Positions 31,123 through 43,700 of a stretch of DNA of 64,000 nt are shown piece by piece. This DNA comes from Tribonema minus. Taxonomy: Eukaryota; Sar; Xanthophyceae; Tribonematales; Tribonemataceae. The stretch covers positions 124,001-188,000 of the forward strand of contig JAFCMP010000095.1 in NCBI GenBank assembly GCA_017506865.1. The letters run 5' to 3'. Below the pieces are notes generated by a model. The model made no database searches. It worked only from the letters and a program-made list of their open reading frames with translations, and had not been told where the DNA came from. Both the position numbers and the translations under genes were made by a program. Numbering within the stretch: position 1 is the first letter of the stretch; every line of letters begins with the position of its first letter.

Positions 31123-32485
31123 GGGGAGGGAGGGGGGGGGGGGGGGCACACGGGGGGTGCGCCTTGTGGGGTGCTACAGCGGTCTGGGCTGAGAGCGCGA
31201 GCCGATTAGGGCGACCGCTTTCGGGGGGGTGCAGTGTGAGCGCTGCTGCGTCCGGGCAATGCGCTTGCCAGCGGCGGCGGTGGCTGTCCATGCCTGGGCA
31301 AGGGGTGGCATGGGGGGGGGTGCCAGGGGCGCTCGTGCCGCAGCACTGGTGCAGCAGGGCGTGGCGCGCGCAGTGGCGCTCTCTGCGCTGTGCGCTGGGG
31401 GTGGCCGGTGAAAGCAGCTGCTTGCCGCCGCCGCGACCGCTCCCTGTGGTCGAGCGCCGATTCTCAAACGCGTCGGTCGTCATGGATCTCGGCCCCTGCT
31501 GTTGACAGCGGCGCAGCAGCTGGTGGAAGCTGGTGTCTTTCGTGGGGCATTACGGTGAGCACCGCTGCCGCTGCTAGTGGCGTGAGCCGGACCTTTCATG
31601 CTCCCGCGTTGAGGACTGATTCAGCGGTCATGCGTGTCCGTATCGGTGGTTGTTGGCAGTCGTGCTGCTGGGTGCTGCGCCAGGTTTCGCAACGCTCAGA
31701 CCCTAGTAGGCAGCCAGTCTCACACATGGTATGGTCCCTTTGCAGCAGTGGCGGCAGCACCGGCGGCAGCAGCAGCAGCAGCTTGCAAGTGCCTTTTAAG
31801 CAGTGCTCCCTTTCGGTGCTGTGGACGTGCACTTGGTTGCGCTTTAGCAGCGAGCGCCAGGCTCTGCGCGCTTCTCAGTAAACGTCCCCAGCACGCATCA
31901 GGCGCGGAAAGCAGTGGTAGAAAGCCCAGACAGGGGCGCGCGCGCGCGCGCTACGTCTTGGCGTCACGCCACGTGTGCCCTGATACACCCTGCATCGCTG
32001 CTGAATAGGAACACATATCTAGCCAGCCTGGTGACGGCAGTGCTCAAAGTGTGCATGCTCTCATCCATTGTCGCATCACCCGCACTTTGCCAATCGTGCC
32101 TTCAGCCTTCGCCGTTGTCATTCATCTCGGCGCCTGCTGCGTGCTTGGTGCTTTCTTTCGTGCTGATAGCGTAGAGGCTGGTGTAGCATGCTTCGCCCAA
32201 TTCGTGGACTGTGCATCTCAAGGTGAGTCATGCCGTGAGATACCGTATGTATGCATCTAGTACAATGTAGTCCTTCCGTTGTCATGCTAGCATTGATCTT
32301 TGCCAGCATGACTGTCCGCTAGCAGTACAGTAATGAGTACGATTCAGGTAGTTTGTTTGTTGGTATGATGCAGATGGCACCGAGTCCTTCATGCTCGCAG
32401 CATGCTGCTGGCGGGAGGATCCGTGGCAGTGCATGCATCAGGGCGCAATCACAAGGGCTGTACGTATGTAGTGCTGGAGCAGATT

Positions 32486-32627
32486 TGTGAGTCGTGGTTG
32501 AAGTAGCCGATTGTGTTTTGCTGCATTCACTCATTGTCTGACCATTTTTGATGTGAGTCATTGATGCATGGTTGAAGTAGCCGCCTGTGATTTGCTGCAT
32601 TCACTCATTTTCTGACCATTTTTGATG
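32486..32627. repeat. Two-copy tandem repeat (~75 bp)
   Basis: Both units contain GTGAGTC, GGTTGAAGTAGCCG, TTGCTGCATTCACTCATT and CTGACCATTTTTGATG in the same order, with a few substitutions and a small insertion. Confidence 0.85.
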
Positions 32628-34600
32628 AATGCATGTCATTTGTTGACTTACTTGTGTAACGTTCGGCAGTTCAGTCGACAGGGGGTCGTTGCGAATTACT
32701 TATTCTGTTGCAAATATCATTGGCGGCAAACGTAAGCAGTATTTTCAGGGAGCCGGCTACCGGCTATGACTGCAGGCAGCATACAGCCAACCACAAAATC
32801 AGCCACCACCTTCAGAATTCAATTTTGCGCGCCCTGTGAGTCCGCGTCAGCCGCTGCACAGATCAGATTATGCGCGTTGGCAGTATGCCGCGAGTGCCTT
32901 GTCTTTAGGTGCTGCAGCTGTGGAGCTACATACACTGCCACTCCTGTCAGCAAGGGCAAGCGGGCACGCCAGGGGTGCAAGCAGGCGATGCGGAACCGAA
33001 CTTCAACTTCAAGCGCTGCACTGGGGAGAGCTCCTGCAAATGCCACAAACTCATTTACTTGCCTACCGTCAAGCGCAAAAGAATTTGTTGCCTGTTGGGA
33101 CGATGTTCCTGCCAGACTGTTGTTTTGCACCCCTGTGGGACACCAACGCGTAGATCTGCAATATTGGACTTGCACAAGTCCTTGTGGGCTTGTAATTCCA
33201 CACAAAGCCCCCACGCGAGGCCGGGTGTTCCGTGTGACCATAGGCAAGTAGGTTTCACGAAATGTGAGCAACTGATAGACTGTGGAGTTGCGCAGCTGCC
33301 AGTCAGTACTTATGATCTTGTATTTATAGCAGCCCCAAGGTGGGCTTGATGCGTTGGATAAGATTGCAAAAAACTAAAATCGGACGGGCCCTTAGAGCCC
33401 TGCGTTGCAGGCTTGTACTAGACTCATGGGGGGTAGACACAGCGGCACCCATTCTGAGCCACACCTATCGTAGCCGATGTCTCCATCTCTTGAGCGAAAA
33501 CGCCGGAGGACCGCGGTTATGCCTCTAGTATACATTTGGGCCAGAGGCGCCCGGTCCTCGATTCCTTGCCTAAGCACGCCGCTGACGTGCCTGGCCGAGG
33601 TTCTCTTTCTTGCGTTTTCAAGCAAACGATCTACAGTGTGCCCTGATGCTATCCGCATCCCCATGTTCCAATATCCCCTGCTGCTGCCCAAAGCCGTATC
33701 CTCACCACACGCAACTCCGCAGCTCCTGCTCACAGTCAGAACCAGCATCTCCCATCCCCTAGCTGCCTGATGCACCCTCGCCACCATCAGCGCCACCGCA
33801 AGCGCTGCCGCACCTCTCGGTGCTAACGAGCAGCTGGTGTCAGAATTGTGTGACCCTGACCCCCTACTTGGGGTTAAGGTTAGGGTTTGAAGGTGTCAGA
33901 CGCCATTTGCAGGGCGCTGAGCAATTGAATTGGCCATGCAGTATGTAGAAGACTACTGCCGGAGCAAAGACATGCGCATGTGTGCACATGATAACAGATT
34001 CATGCCGGTGTGCACACAACTGTAGGCTGCTGCATAGGAGTCAACCCTAGGAATGCACAGGAGACCCGCCCTCCCCCCATGAGGCCTTCAAAAATGTGAG
34101 TCCGCAAGCACGTGTGCATGCTGTCGACTCTTGTAATGCGACCTGGTAGGCATGGCAACATGTGCGGAATGTCCCGCTTCTGCACTCTGTCTGATCCTGA
34201 CTGCATCCATGCTTGGAGTGAATGAGCTGACTTTGCACAAGCTGCTGCTCCGGGTAGCAGAATGCAAAGGCAGCCCACCTAGTGCATCAGCGACCTTGAA
34301 TAGCACTTTGACAGCTGTCCACATACACTTGTGTAAAAGCAAAGTGCCAACTCTGGACATGTCAAAGGTGTTCCAAATCAACAACTAATCACAGTTCGAT
34401 CCGGTCGCACACAACTCTTTCTCATGAAGAAGCATCAGGCAGCGCAAGTGAGGCCTAATTGTAGCCATCGCAGAATACAGGAGCTGCGTTACAGCAGAGG
34501 GTGCGACATTGTTAGGGCCGATGCCAACTAGCCCGGAGGGGGTCCGCTAGAGCGAGAAACACATGCGTTTCCCGCCTGCACACTCAGCTGCAGTGGGCAG

Positions 34601-34607
34601 TATAAAT
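34601..34607 (+). promoter_or_regulatory. Possible TATA box
   Basis: TATAAAT lies 240 bp upstream of the ATG at 34849 in otherwise mixed sequence. This is a motif match only. Confidence 0.3.
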
Positions 34608-34848
34608 GTGGTAGCGGCTTTTGAAAGCGGCGGCAGCGGCTAGACAGCGGAGGTGAACGGATCATTACTGAAAATAATCATCGCAGCATGATTATCGCAT
34701 AAGGCATGGCACGTGTTTTCCGTTTCGCAAAGGTTGAAGTTGAAGTTTCAAAGGTCGTGCCGACGCTAGGCAAGCCCCCACACACAGAACAGCAGCAGCA
34801 GCAGTCGTAGCAACAGCAGCAGCATCAAGCAGAAACCGTGTCGGCGCC

Positions 34849-35714
34849 ATGCATGCCTTGCGCCTACTGCTGCTGTTGGGAGCAGTCTTGACAGCTCCGG
34901 ACCCAGCAGACAGCTTCCTCATCCTGAAGCGCGTGCTGTCTATGCCGCTCAACCTTGTGATGACAACAACTGGTCAAGATTTCACTCCTGGCGGCACCAG
35001 CGCTGCTGCAGCGGTGCAGAGACTGAGGGCAGGCGGCAACTCAGGCGCCCATCAAGATTGCTTTGATGCAATTGACCCGCTATTGACGAGGACGGCGGTG
35101 CACGCCGTGGCCCAGGCCACTCGAGTGTTGGTCTACGCTGCGATCAAGTCCCTCATAAGCAAGGGACTACCCAAAACAGACACGCGGGACACCGCCGCCA
35201 CCGTCCGGGAGCGCTTCGCTCTCACGCTGTCAATTTGGGCCGTCATGACGCCCATGCAGGAGCTGACTCAACCGACGACCGTGAAGAGCACCGCGGCCGA
35301 GATCATGGGCTTTCGAAAGGGCAGTGGCATTCTCAGCGCCACGGCGCTGGGAGCTGCCGTCGTGGGGAGCTCGGAGTTCCTGCGATGGAGAGTGGCGCCG
35401 GTGACACCACACGACAGGCCCTCTTTGACGAGTGGGAGTCCGTATGGGGCAGACTCGCGATAGTTCCGCTGAGCGCTGCTGTGCGGGCCTGCGCCTACCG
35501 CCCGTACCCCGGCATACCATACGCCGACAAGGACCACAAGCGGAACAGGTTGCTGGGAGGCTTGTACGGCTGGTACTTTGCTTACTACTGCTGGTTCGTG
35601 AAGGGTAGCCTGCGGCCAGTCATCGAGGTGTACAGCGCATTTGGAGGATTCGGCATCCTGTACCTCGGGATACGTGCCTGGTGCCGTGCCCGTTCTGGTG
35701 GCAGTGCGCAGTAG
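34849..35714 (+). CDS. Unknown plastid-type membrane protein (one frame break)
   Basis: I do not recognise the family. The first frame runs to 35463 (204 codons). The downstream part reads well in the frame ending at 35714, so the product would be about 285 residues with one base missing around 35340-35400 (an intron there would have to be about 29 nt, which is unlikely). Residues 1-23 are a hydrophobic signal peptide ending ADS followed by FLILKR, the same Phe-type plastid signature as the peroxiredoxin. The C-terminal part has two aromatic-rich hydrophobic stretches (GLYGWYFAYYCWFVKG and YSAFGGFGILYLGIRAW), probably membrane segments. No intron is needed elsewhere, unlike its neighbours. 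Confidence 0.65.
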
Positions 35715-36855
35715 CAGCGCTCTCATGCTTGGCATTGCGTAGTAACAGGACTACTGCTAGTCTCATGTGCATTGCGCACTGTGCCATCGCAGCGCCGTGC
35801 ATGACAAAGCTGAATGAAACTGCTGTACGAGTTCGCATTGAGCCACTGCTGCATTTTGCTTTTTTCTGCTGGCTGAATGCGTTATGTTGAATGCTGGTCT
35901 TTTTGCAAGTTCGACCTGAAGTTCGTGTGCAAGGGCGCTGGCACCTTGCAAAATAGATGTACTTTGAAGATTTGGACATGTTTGCTGCTGCGTGTGTGCA
36001 CAGTTCTTCGCTTCACCACGGGTGCAGGTTTATGACATTGACCCTTCTAGTGACAACTGTCATGTGTTGGTCATCTGGGGTTTTCTGAACCAAAGAGAGT
36101 CCTCTAGACTGGTCTAGTCTAGCCTTCCTGAGTACATACACTCCTATAGCACACATGACACTACCCTGAGGGTGGCGGTGGTCGGCCTTGCTGAACTAGT
36201 ATACTTTTATTTATGAAGCAGACCCATGAATGTGCATGCTTGGGGTTTTGGTGCCCTGAGCTGAGTCCAGAGAAGAGTCAACTTTTTTTAAACATGAGTG
36301 CAGATGCATGCTACCCTTCAGCCGTCAGCTTGTGAACGCATACACTTGGGCATGCTTGTTTTGGTAAAGCCCCCCCCCCCCCCCCCCATTCACCTACATG
36401 GTGCAGCTGTCTAAACAGTGTACGCTCCAGCCGCCGCATGGTGGATGAGTTGCCATGTGTTTTTAGATGAAACGGTCAAAGCCATGTGTTTTAAGATGAA
36501 CTCACAGAACTGCATTATAATTTACAACCCACTTTGCACTTGCATCAGCGGCAAATGTGCGCAGCAAGGATGATCATACCGTGCAAATGTGTCAGGACAC
36601 GAGCGCCACATTGAGCGTGCAAGCAGCAGCAGCAGCAGATGGCGTGAGAAGCAAAACAACAACCGCTGTGTAACGCCTCGATAAGCCTTGAATTTACAGG
36701 TGCGAACGCCGCCTAAGCGCTTTTCAGAAGCTGGAACAGAGTCGACGCGCGCGTTACGCAGGCTGCGCAGCCGCCCTTTCCCACTGCGGCATGCGGCGCA
36801 CGCCTCAACATGAAGATGGCACGCAAGGCACCCCCGTCGCATGATGCGCCATACT

Positions 36856-36957
36856 TCAAGTATCATCAGGCTCCGAGTCTGCAACCCACTACCACCTGCA
36901 ATCTGGTCAAGTATCATCAGGCTCCGAGTCCGCAACCCACTACCACCTGCAATCTGC
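36856..36957. repeat. Two-copy 53-bp tandem repeat
   Basis: CAAGTATCATCAGGCTCCGA ... CCACCTGCAATCTG occurs twice in direct succession with one or two differences. Confidence 0.9.
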
Positions 36958-37417
36958 CGTCAACAAACTAGTGTCCTGCACGCTGGCATCAAATTCCCAT
37001 TCATGCAATAAAAAGTGCGCGCGACCCCCCCCCCCCGCTTGCGCAGGACAAATGCGCGCTGCACAAGCGGGGGCGATGTGGTGGCCGTTGCTTTTTAGAC
37101 TCCATGCATGCGCCCTGTGTTGCATACATCAAGCTCAACAGACCCCAACAAACTAATGGCATTGCGGGCCTCTGTGTACTTTTGCCTCAAGTGCTGACTG
37201 TCAAAAGGGGAAATCGCGTGAACATAGGACGCGGCGCGCGGGGCAGCGGCTCCATACGCACTGGCATGCTGCTCTGTCACAGATTAAAACATATATATTG
37301 TGCGCCCAGGTGTTGTCGATGCAACGCATCTCGGTAATGTCCTGCTCCGGTTGCCAATGTGGAACTGGGGTGCGCCAGTCTCCTGTGTGTGTGTGTCGTG
37401 TGTGTAGCTACTACCAG

Positions 37418-37688
37418 CCGCTGTTGACTACCTCACCCGCTCCTACCTCGACCCAGCAATGACCCGTGTGCCGTGAGAAAGGGTGTGCCCCCTAACTCCC
37501 ATAAGAACCCAAGTAGGCCACCATGGTTGGCAAGTACAAGCAGAGCAAGGCGCTAAGGCTTATAGCATGGTTTTACAGGTGTCGAAGTGATTAGCATGAA
37601 GCATCTGCAATGGCAGAATACGGCATAAAGCCAGCGTGGCAGAATATGGCTAAATAGCCCCCTCTGACCCTAGGGTCGCCTCACAACA
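37418..37688. repeat. 271-bp direct repeat, copy 1
   Basis: Nearly identical to 37966-38236; I see one clear difference (TCTGACCC against TCTAACCC). Both share GCCGC then TGTTGACTACC at the left and CCTCACAACA at the right, so TGTTG/CAACA ends like small LTRs are possible. The 277-bp middle has no primer-binding site next to the copies, so a simple duplication is equally possible. Confidence 0.9.
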
Positions 37689-37965
37689 CACGCCCCCTGC
37701 ATGGCGCATCCACGCACAAGTGGTAAGCCATGTACAAGTTTGAGGCGCCCTGGCATCTATCAGCTACACTGTGGCTGCAAAGAACTTGAATACGTGCTGG
37801 CTGCACACCCGACATGATGGCGCTATGCAGCTACCGCTACAGTACATATGTATGCGCCCCCAACATCATGGTGCTGCGCAGCATCTCCGTTGTATGCGCC
37901 CCCGACATGATGGCACTGCGCAATTTGTCTCCCCCCCCAGCGCTCCAGCGCTTGTGTCACACGTG

Positions 37966-38236
37966 CCGCTGTTGACTACCTCACCCGCTCCTACCTCGAC
38001 CCAGCAATGACCCGTGTGCCGTGAGAAAGGGTGTGCCCCCTAACTCCCATAAGAACCCAAGTAGGCCACCATGGTTGGCAAGTACAAGCAGAGCAAGGCG
38101 CTAAGGCTTATAGCATGGTTTTACAGGTGTCGAAGTGATTAGCATGAAGCATCTGCAATGGCAGAATACGGCATAAAGCCAGCGTGGCAGAATATGGCTA
38201 AATAGCCCCCTCTAACCCTAGGGTCGCCTCACAACA
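37966..38236. repeat. 271-bp direct repeat, copy 2
   Basis: Second copy, 548 bp from the first and directly followed by (AT)n. The spacer between the copies contains a short array of CGCCCCCGACATGATGG-like units. Confidence 0.9.
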
Positions 38237-39647
38237 ATATATATATAAGGCATAGATTGGTTGAGCGCTGCATTAACGCGCAACGCAGCATGGCTCAGTA
38301 TGTGAACAGCACGCAGTACGCATACATGGTGGAAACCCACAGCAGACGAATGCATAGACAGTGCACAGTGCTCAGCAAGAGGCTCTCACCTCATGGCAGG
38401 CCAGACTTCAGGGGGTGACCGTGACAGACATGCTGGTCATGCGAAAAACGACACCCATTTCTGAGTTGCGTACATGAGCATGGATCAGCATCACTACGTG
38501 TGCAGTGCAACAGGAGGTACTGCAAAGTTTAACTTCAAATCTGTTTTCTATGACGCTGATGCCAGACTTGCAGATAATTCTTGTCAGTATTGCAACACCT
38601 TTTTAGCAATCACAAACACACTATAAGACCAGCAACATGCTGCCAAAGGACTTTCTCAGCATAAAATCTGCTGGTGGCTACTTGCACAGGGCTTCAGACT
38701 ACACGGCAATTCAGCAACTTCAGTCTGTGCCAAAGGGTAAACAAGTCACATTGCTTTGCATGTTTGCAAAGCAGGCATTGGCATGCTGCCATCAAGGCAC
38801 CGCATGATGTGGCAGTTGACATTACCTGATACATAAATGGCTGTGTGCTTGCCATCACATGAACTCAGATATCCACCTCACTGTCACTGTCACAGAGTAT
38901 ACGACACCACATGCACGCAGCACAGCAGCGTGCAGCGTTTGACGGCTGCAGTAACGGCGGCTGGTGGAACCTGGCTGCTTGGTTATGCGCACAACATGGC
39001 ATATCAAAGCTGTGCTGGAGAGTGTATGCTGCGCGCTGCAGAGTTTGCATATCGTGCGGCCATATTCCTTCCAAGCCTGCACAATGATGTCAACCCTATG
39101 CTCACTGCAGCATTGCAAAAGCATTGAAAATAGGCGAGGCAGGCCAGCGCACGCTGTCAATAGGCACACTGAATGTGGAACACAAATAGGCGTGGCCATT
39201 GTTGCCTCGGTCAAGCACATGTGATAACGGGCGCACTCAAGACATGTCAGACGCACGCCTGTGGCACTAGCTGGTCACTGCAGCGACTGCGAGCGCCTTG
39301 CCCGCGCATGACTACTACTGTAGTGAGCTCGCACCGCCTGTAACGCCTCTCTGTGCTCGTATGCTGCGTGAACCGCCAACGAAGAATGTCATCGCCGCCG
39401 TTACGACCGTCGCTGCCGTCGCCGCCGCCGCCACCAGGCCAATCAGCGCGCTGTAGGCAGCAGTCAATCAAGCGCCCTTGCTTCATCTTGGCAACGACGT
39501 TCAGTTGAATGGGAGCGGCGAAGTGCGTTGCCGTGCAGTGGCTCCCCAGACTGCATCCTGCCTGGCGCCAGCTCTCAGTGCCCTCGTGCATCAGTTCACC
39601 GCCTTCTGCCCCTGGCCGCGCCCGCTGCAATGCCCTCGGTGTGCGCG

Positions 39648-40781
39648 CTAGAGGGCCACCTCGTCTTCGTCGTCCCTATCCGCGAAATCAGCGGCAGTGT
39701 CGTCGTTGGCAGGGCTTGGCGCGGATGCCTCAGCAGTGTCGCTGTCATCCTCCGCATGTGCCGCAGGTGCCAGCACATCATCATGAGCCACGGTGGCGCT
39801 GCCGCTGCCACTACCGCCGCCGCCGCCGCCGCCGCCGTCAGCGCCGTCACTGTTTGCCTGCTGTCCATCATCCGCAGCCGCCAAGCCCCCCGGCGCCGCC
39901 ACTGGACTGCTAGCGTGCTTAGGAGGCGGCTCATTGCCACTTTCAGGGTCGTGCAACGCGTCGGTCGATGCCGGTAGCGACACCGGCATCCCCACGGCAG
40001 CGCTCACCAGATTGAACCCCCCTGCCTCCTGCCCCCCCATCTCCATGGTCGCGACAGAGCTGAGCGCCGCGCCGCCGCCGCCGCCCGCCGCCATAGGAGG
40101 CGGAGCGCTGCTTGCATTCACGATCGCTGCCGCCGATGCTACCGCCGTCGTCGCTGCTGCTACAGCAGCGCTCACCACCGCCGCGAGCGTGTCCGCGCCG
40201 TCATCCACGACTTCAATGGGCATGCTGCTGTCGTCCTCCTCCGCGGCAGAGAGCGCCGCTGCCGCCGCTGCCGCCGCCGCTGCCGCGCCGGGAAGCTGCG
40301 CGTCGAGTGCGATCAGAGCGTCGCCGTGTGCACCACGCGCCTGTGCTTGTTCCTCCGCTGCTGCTGCTGCTGCGGCCGTCGCGACTTCCATGCTGCGCTG
40401 CTGCGTCGCAAGGTCTGGCTCTGGTGCGGCAATGGCCCGTTCTGTCAGGCTATGACCCGCTGCGCTGTCGAGCATCGGGACTGGCGCAGGCTCGACTGTA
40501 GTGCCTCCGCCCTCTGCACGTGGCACCTCATATAGCTTTATGTCAGTGGCGCCCGCGGCTACGGCCTCTGCTGCGGACGCCACTGGCGGCGGCGCGGCGG
40601 CGTCTGTGCGCGCGCGTTTGGTCGGCGGCGCGTCACCGCCCTCCGCTGCAGTCACCGAGACAGTTCCCGGCTTCCCTTCAGAGTCTTCCGCAGTGTCTTT
40701 CGCGGGACGATCGTCGCCTTCGCGCTCCGCCGTTGCTTCTGCACCGTCCGTGCGCACATGTTTGCGTCCCGCCGCGCCCGC
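39648..40781 (-). CDS. Exon 18: disordered Ala/Gly/Asp C-terminus
   Basis: Begins AGAAGRKHVRTDG after a CCAG acceptor at 40782 and ends DRDDEDEVAL before the stop. Low complexity (Ala, Gly, Asp, Pro), with one basic PPTKRARTD motif that could be a nuclear localisation signal. Phase 0 entry agrees with the previous exon. The frame is open further upstream but lacks the same composition there. Confidence 0.8.
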   Translation of the reverse strand, partial: AGAAGRKHVRTDGAEATAEREGDDRPAKDTAEDSEGKPGTVSVTAAEGGDAPPTKRARTDAAAPPPVASAAEAVAAGATDIKLYEVPRAEGGGTTVEPAPVPMLDSAAGHSLTERAIAAPEPDLATQQRSMEVATAAAAAAAEEQAQARGAHGDALIALDAQLPGAAAAAAAAAAALSAAEEDDSSMPIEVVDDGADTLAAVVSAAVAAATTAVASAAAIVNASSAPPPMAAGGGGGAALSSVATMEMGGQEAGGFNLVSAAVGMPVSLPASTDALHDPESGNEPPPKHASSPVAAPGGLAAADDGQQANSDGADGGGGGGGGSGSGSATVAHDDVLAPAAHAEDDSDTAEASAPSPANDDTAADFADRDDEDEVAL

Positions 40782-43700
40782 CTGGCCGAGCCATGTGACG
40801 CGCGCCGTGAGAGTGAGCGCAGCGAGAAGAGGCGGGTATGTAGGGTGTCCCGAAGACGCCGTGCGCAGCGTCCGAGGGGGCAGTGGCAGGGGAGCAAGAC
40901 GCTTAGCGCATGAACGTGAGTGTGCGGGCGACGTCTTGGGTGCCCTGAGCACTGCTGCTGCGCCAAGGCACATCAGCCGCAGGTGAGCTGCAGATGAGCG
41001 CTGCTGCCTGTAGGCATGCCGCTGCTTCAACAACGGGCGGCCGCGAGCAGCAGCCAGCAGCACATGCCTTTGTTATATCGGTATGCAAGCTGTTGCCTAC
41101 ACGACTCATGACTACATGTAGCAGTTACTCTGCGGTTAGCACTGCATCTAGAGTCAAATGAGCAGGCCATCTGGTGCCTTATTACGGCATAAGGAACATG
41201 CACCTTATGCAACACATCTACTGCCCATTCTTAAGCAAATGCTGCTACTCTCGACATCCCAGAGGAAGATGAATACGCAGCCGGCCATGGGTCCAGGGTC
41301 CGCCAGACTATCAGTTGTGCGGGCAGGATGGCGGCTGTCTGAGGCAGGCCTGGAAGCAATGATTCTAGAAGCCAACAGACACCGCTCGGCGATGTCAGCT
41401 GTCTGCTTCGCCGTGGATTGGCATCAATCACAGCCTCTAGAGTGGTCGCTGCAACGTCGCAATGAGTGCGCATTGGCGTTTGCGCATGATCAACTGTGTC
41501 GCCTGGGGCACATCAGAACGATGTGCAGGGGCTGCTGACGCCTTCCTCTTCCTCTCTAAACACCCATCTTGCTGCACGCATGCGCGCATTGTACGCGCAT
41601 GCGTGTTGCAGAGAAACAACTGCTTCACAAAGAACCAACTGCTGTCGCGGCTTTCGACGCCAGCTCGTAGCACGTCTGAGACAGCGCACGCGCAGCAGTC
41701 TCGGCACCCTGCTACAGCGCTCCGTTATAATCGCCATGATCAGGACCTGCGTGCAAGGGGGCGCGCGCTGCAGCTGCCGGTCGCGCCCGTTGTCAGCCTT
41801 AGTGGAGAGTCCGACATCGCCGCTACCGCCTTCTATGTAGCGCCGCTGCAACTCTCCTCCGTCTGGTCTGGTTCACGCCGTCTTCACTGCCGCCGCTCGA
41901 CTGGCACCTCCAACACCGAGGACATCCGACTGGAGCCGTTGGCAGTGCTGCACGTTGCTCTATCTGCTGCGTGCATGTGGCCCGGTCCTCGGCAACTTAA
42001 AACATCATATACAACTTCAAGAGAGACTTGAAGTGTGTGCGCCGCAGCGCGCCAATCACAACGCTCCGCAGCAGAGCAGCCTCAGCGCCTCGCGCGCGCT
42101 GGCTTGAACGCCAGCGCGCACGCAGTCACCACTCATGTCCCCAGCCGTACTCCTGCAAGTGCGGCAACCCGACACAGCGCACTCAACGAACCCTCATCTG
42201 CCTGCCTCTACCCCTTCAACTTCAACACAGCGCGACAACTCAACACACCCGCACTCAGCGCACTGTTACACGCCTGCCTCTACCCCTGCAAATGAGACAT
42301 GGCGCGACAGTGCGCGCGTGGCGTGCTTGACAGCGCATCCGGCGACAGCGCCACAGTACCTGAGCCGTGCTGCCGTGCTCGTCATCCACCTCCATCGCCT
42401 TCGTCGCGCCTTCCGCCGCCGCCGCCGCAGCAGCAGCTGGCGCGGCCGCTGCTTCTGCTGCGGGCGCAGCCTTCGCCTCCGGTGCAGCAGCCTTCGCGTC
42501 GGAGGCCGCAGGCTTCGCCGCCGCGGCAGCAGCAGGCTTCTTCACTGCCTCCGCCGCTGCTTTCGCCGGCGCCAGCTTCGCCTTTGCTGCAGGCTTCGCG
42601 GCGCCGGATGCTGCGGCGCTCGGTGACTTGGTCTGCGCGCCGCCATCACCGCTGCTGTCGGCCGGCGCCGCTGCCGCCTTCGCCTTGGGCGACGGGGCGG
42701 CGGCAGCAGCAGCGCCGGCAGGTTTTTTGCCGGGTGCTGCGGCTGCCGCCGCCGCGGCCGTCTTGGCCTTCGCGGCGGCGGGCTTCTTGCTGCCCGTCGG
42801 CGATGGCGCCGCCGCTGCCGCCGCTTTCTTGGCAGCGCCGGCATCGGCCGGCTTGGTGGCGCTGCTCGGCGCCGCCTTCGCCGGCGTCTTGCCGGCAGCG
42901 GACTTGCCGCCCGCCGCAGCAGGCGCAGCTGCCGCCTTTGGCTTCTTGTTGATGACAGCGGTGCCGCCGCCGCTGCCGCCGCTGCTCGGTGCGGCGGCGG
43001 CGGCGGCCTTGCCCTTCGGCGCGGCCTTCGCGTCTGCCTTGTCGCCGCGCGACGCCGCCGCAGGCGCCGCCGCCTTGGCCTTCCCCGCGTCGCTCATTTT
43101 GTCGCCGGCTGCCTTCTTCTCGCCCGCCGGCTTCTTATCGCCCGATGGCCGCTTCTCACTGCTGCTAAGCGGCCTCTTGTCGCCCGCGGCGGCGCCGGGC
43201 GTACCGCCCTTCGCCCCCCCCTCTTTCGCCGCGCTGCCCCCCCCCTTTTCACTGCCCTTTTCGCCGCCCCTGTCGGCGGCGGAGCCCACCGACTCGCGGC
43301 GCGGCGCGCGGCCGCTGCTGCTGCCGCCGCCGCCGCCGCCGCCGCCGCTGCGGCGCGCCGGCGACGGCGGCGCGCGCTCGTCGCGGTGGTGCGAGCGGCG
43401 GCTGCTGCTGGCGTGCGACGCGGGGTAGTGCGCCTCGCGCGCGTAGCCCTCGCGGCTGGCGCGCGACCTGGCGCAGGGTTGGAAAAAGTAGGGGAAAATG
43501 TGACTTTTCCCACCGTTGGAAAATTTCAGCCTTGCAAATATGGATTTTCCACTGAAGAGGGTTGATTTGGAGGACAATCATGATTTTATTTATGAAAACG
43601 CATCAAAAGATCGTAAAGCTCTAGGTGACAAGGGATGGTTAGCCGCAAGTGCCTTCCAACAATAATTTAAATTATTATGCGGGGTAGTGCGGCTCGCACG

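Larger units (their letters stand above)
31123..34848. other. Intergenic, no gene seen
   Basis: About 3.7 kb without a supportable gene. It holds a (GC)n stretch near 31935, a two-copy ~75-bp tandem repeat at 32486-32627, a degenerate TTAGGG-type tract near 33860-33890, and AACTTCAA-type motifs near 33000 and 34735. Confidence 0.5.
35715..39647. other. Intergenic, repeats but no gene seen
   Basis: Nearly 4 kb with short open frames only. It contains a C18-like run near 36370, a 2 x 53-bp tandem repeat (36856-36957), a (TG)n near 37386, and a pair of 271-bp direct repeats. The last few hundred bases should be the 3' UTR of the large minus-strand gene. Confidence 0.5.

Noticed and set aside
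35340-35400. A ~29-nt intron in the gene at 34849
   Set aside because: It would repair the frame, but all other introns here are hundreds of bases long. A single missing base is more likely.
42367-43428. 353-codon plus-strand Ala-rich open frame
   Set aside because: Shadow of the Lys/Ala-rich exon 17 on the minus strand.
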